Assembly (NCBI RefSeq): GCF_039519235.1
Contig: NZ_CP154351.1
Coordinates: 1,364,001-1,428,000 of the forward strand
Direction: 5' to 3'
Length of the DNA: 64,000 bases
From: Micrococcus sp. 2A
Lineage (GTDB): Bacteria > Actinomycetota > Actinomycetes > Actinomycetales > Micrococcaceae
Positions 63,993 to 64,000 of the stretch are shown here, one piece after another. How positions within the stretch are numbered: position 1 is the first letter of the stretch; each line of letters starts with the position of its first letter. Below the pieces are notes generated by a model. The model worked only from the letters and a program-made list of their open reading frames with translations, was not told where the DNA came from and did no database searches. The translations under genes and the position numbers were made by a program.

Positions 63993-64000
63993 GGCCTCCC

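Overview
The window is chromosomal DNA from a very high-GC actinobacterium. Gene content and order point to the Micrococcaceae, most likely Micrococcus (a M. luteus-like strain). The evidence is the extreme GC bias, many GTG starts, actinobacterial-type genes (mihF, helicase-less PriA, DUF3043, DUF3097), and the conserved run rarA-rpsD-alaS-ruvX-mltG-aroE/C/K/B-efp-nusB-pyr operon-mihF-gmk-rpoZ-coaBC-metK-priA. The species call is inference from gene content; no 16S gene is present. I saw no rRNA, tRNA, CRISPR, prophage or insertion sequence, and no gene-free stretch exceeds 300 bases.

Layout. 1-2.5 kb: erpA (cut by the window edge), an M20 dipeptidase and a divergent DUF3043 membrane protein. 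2.5-8.2 kb: pyrD, an alpha/beta hydrolase, uppS, recO, leuA. 8.4-8.8 kb: a small Tat-exported protein of unusual composition. 8.9-15.8 kb: a stress/ribosome operon read leftward, hrcA-dnaJ-rsmE-phoH-ybeY-CNNM protein-era, with a CIRCE operator before hrcA. 15.9-21.8 kb: DUF3097 and a Tic20-like protein, lepA-hemW, an orphan PemK-like protein, rpsT. 21.8-26.4 kb: holA and the DNA-uptake genes comEC and comEA. 26.6-31.5 kb: degV, leuS, a YkvI-like transporter. 31.6-34.3 kb: two adjacent broken genes, glpK (internal deletion) and a PhoX-type phosphatase (frameshift, no signal peptide). 34.4-42 kb: a second hydrolase, priA, metK, coaBC, rpoZ, gmk, mihF. 42-51.2 kb: the pyrimidine operon pyrR-pyrB-pyrC-(membrane protein)-carA-carB-pyrF with a PyrR-type leader. 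51.2-64 kb: nusB (frameshifted), efp, aroB-aroK-aroC-aroE, mltG, ruvX, alaS, rpsD, rarA.

How the genes work together. Long leftward operons are tightly packed. Ten gene junctions are 4-base ATGA/GTGA stop-start overlaps, which suggests translational coupling. De novo UMP synthesis is nearly complete here: pyrB, pyrC, carAB and pyrF lie in the operon, pyrD is separate, and pyrE is not seen. Four consecutive shikimate genes sit beside cell-wall (mltG) and tRNA-charging genes. Many genes outside operons have a TANNNT hexamer only 6-7 bases before the start codon, the arrangement expected for leaderless mRNAs.

No novel defence or biosynthetic system is evident. The most notable signals are three disrupted genes: nusB (apparent loss of one copy of an 8-bp tandem repeat), glpK and phoX. 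Others are the leaderless starts, the CIRCE and PyrR regulatory elements, and a holA promoter that shares bases with the comEC stop codon.
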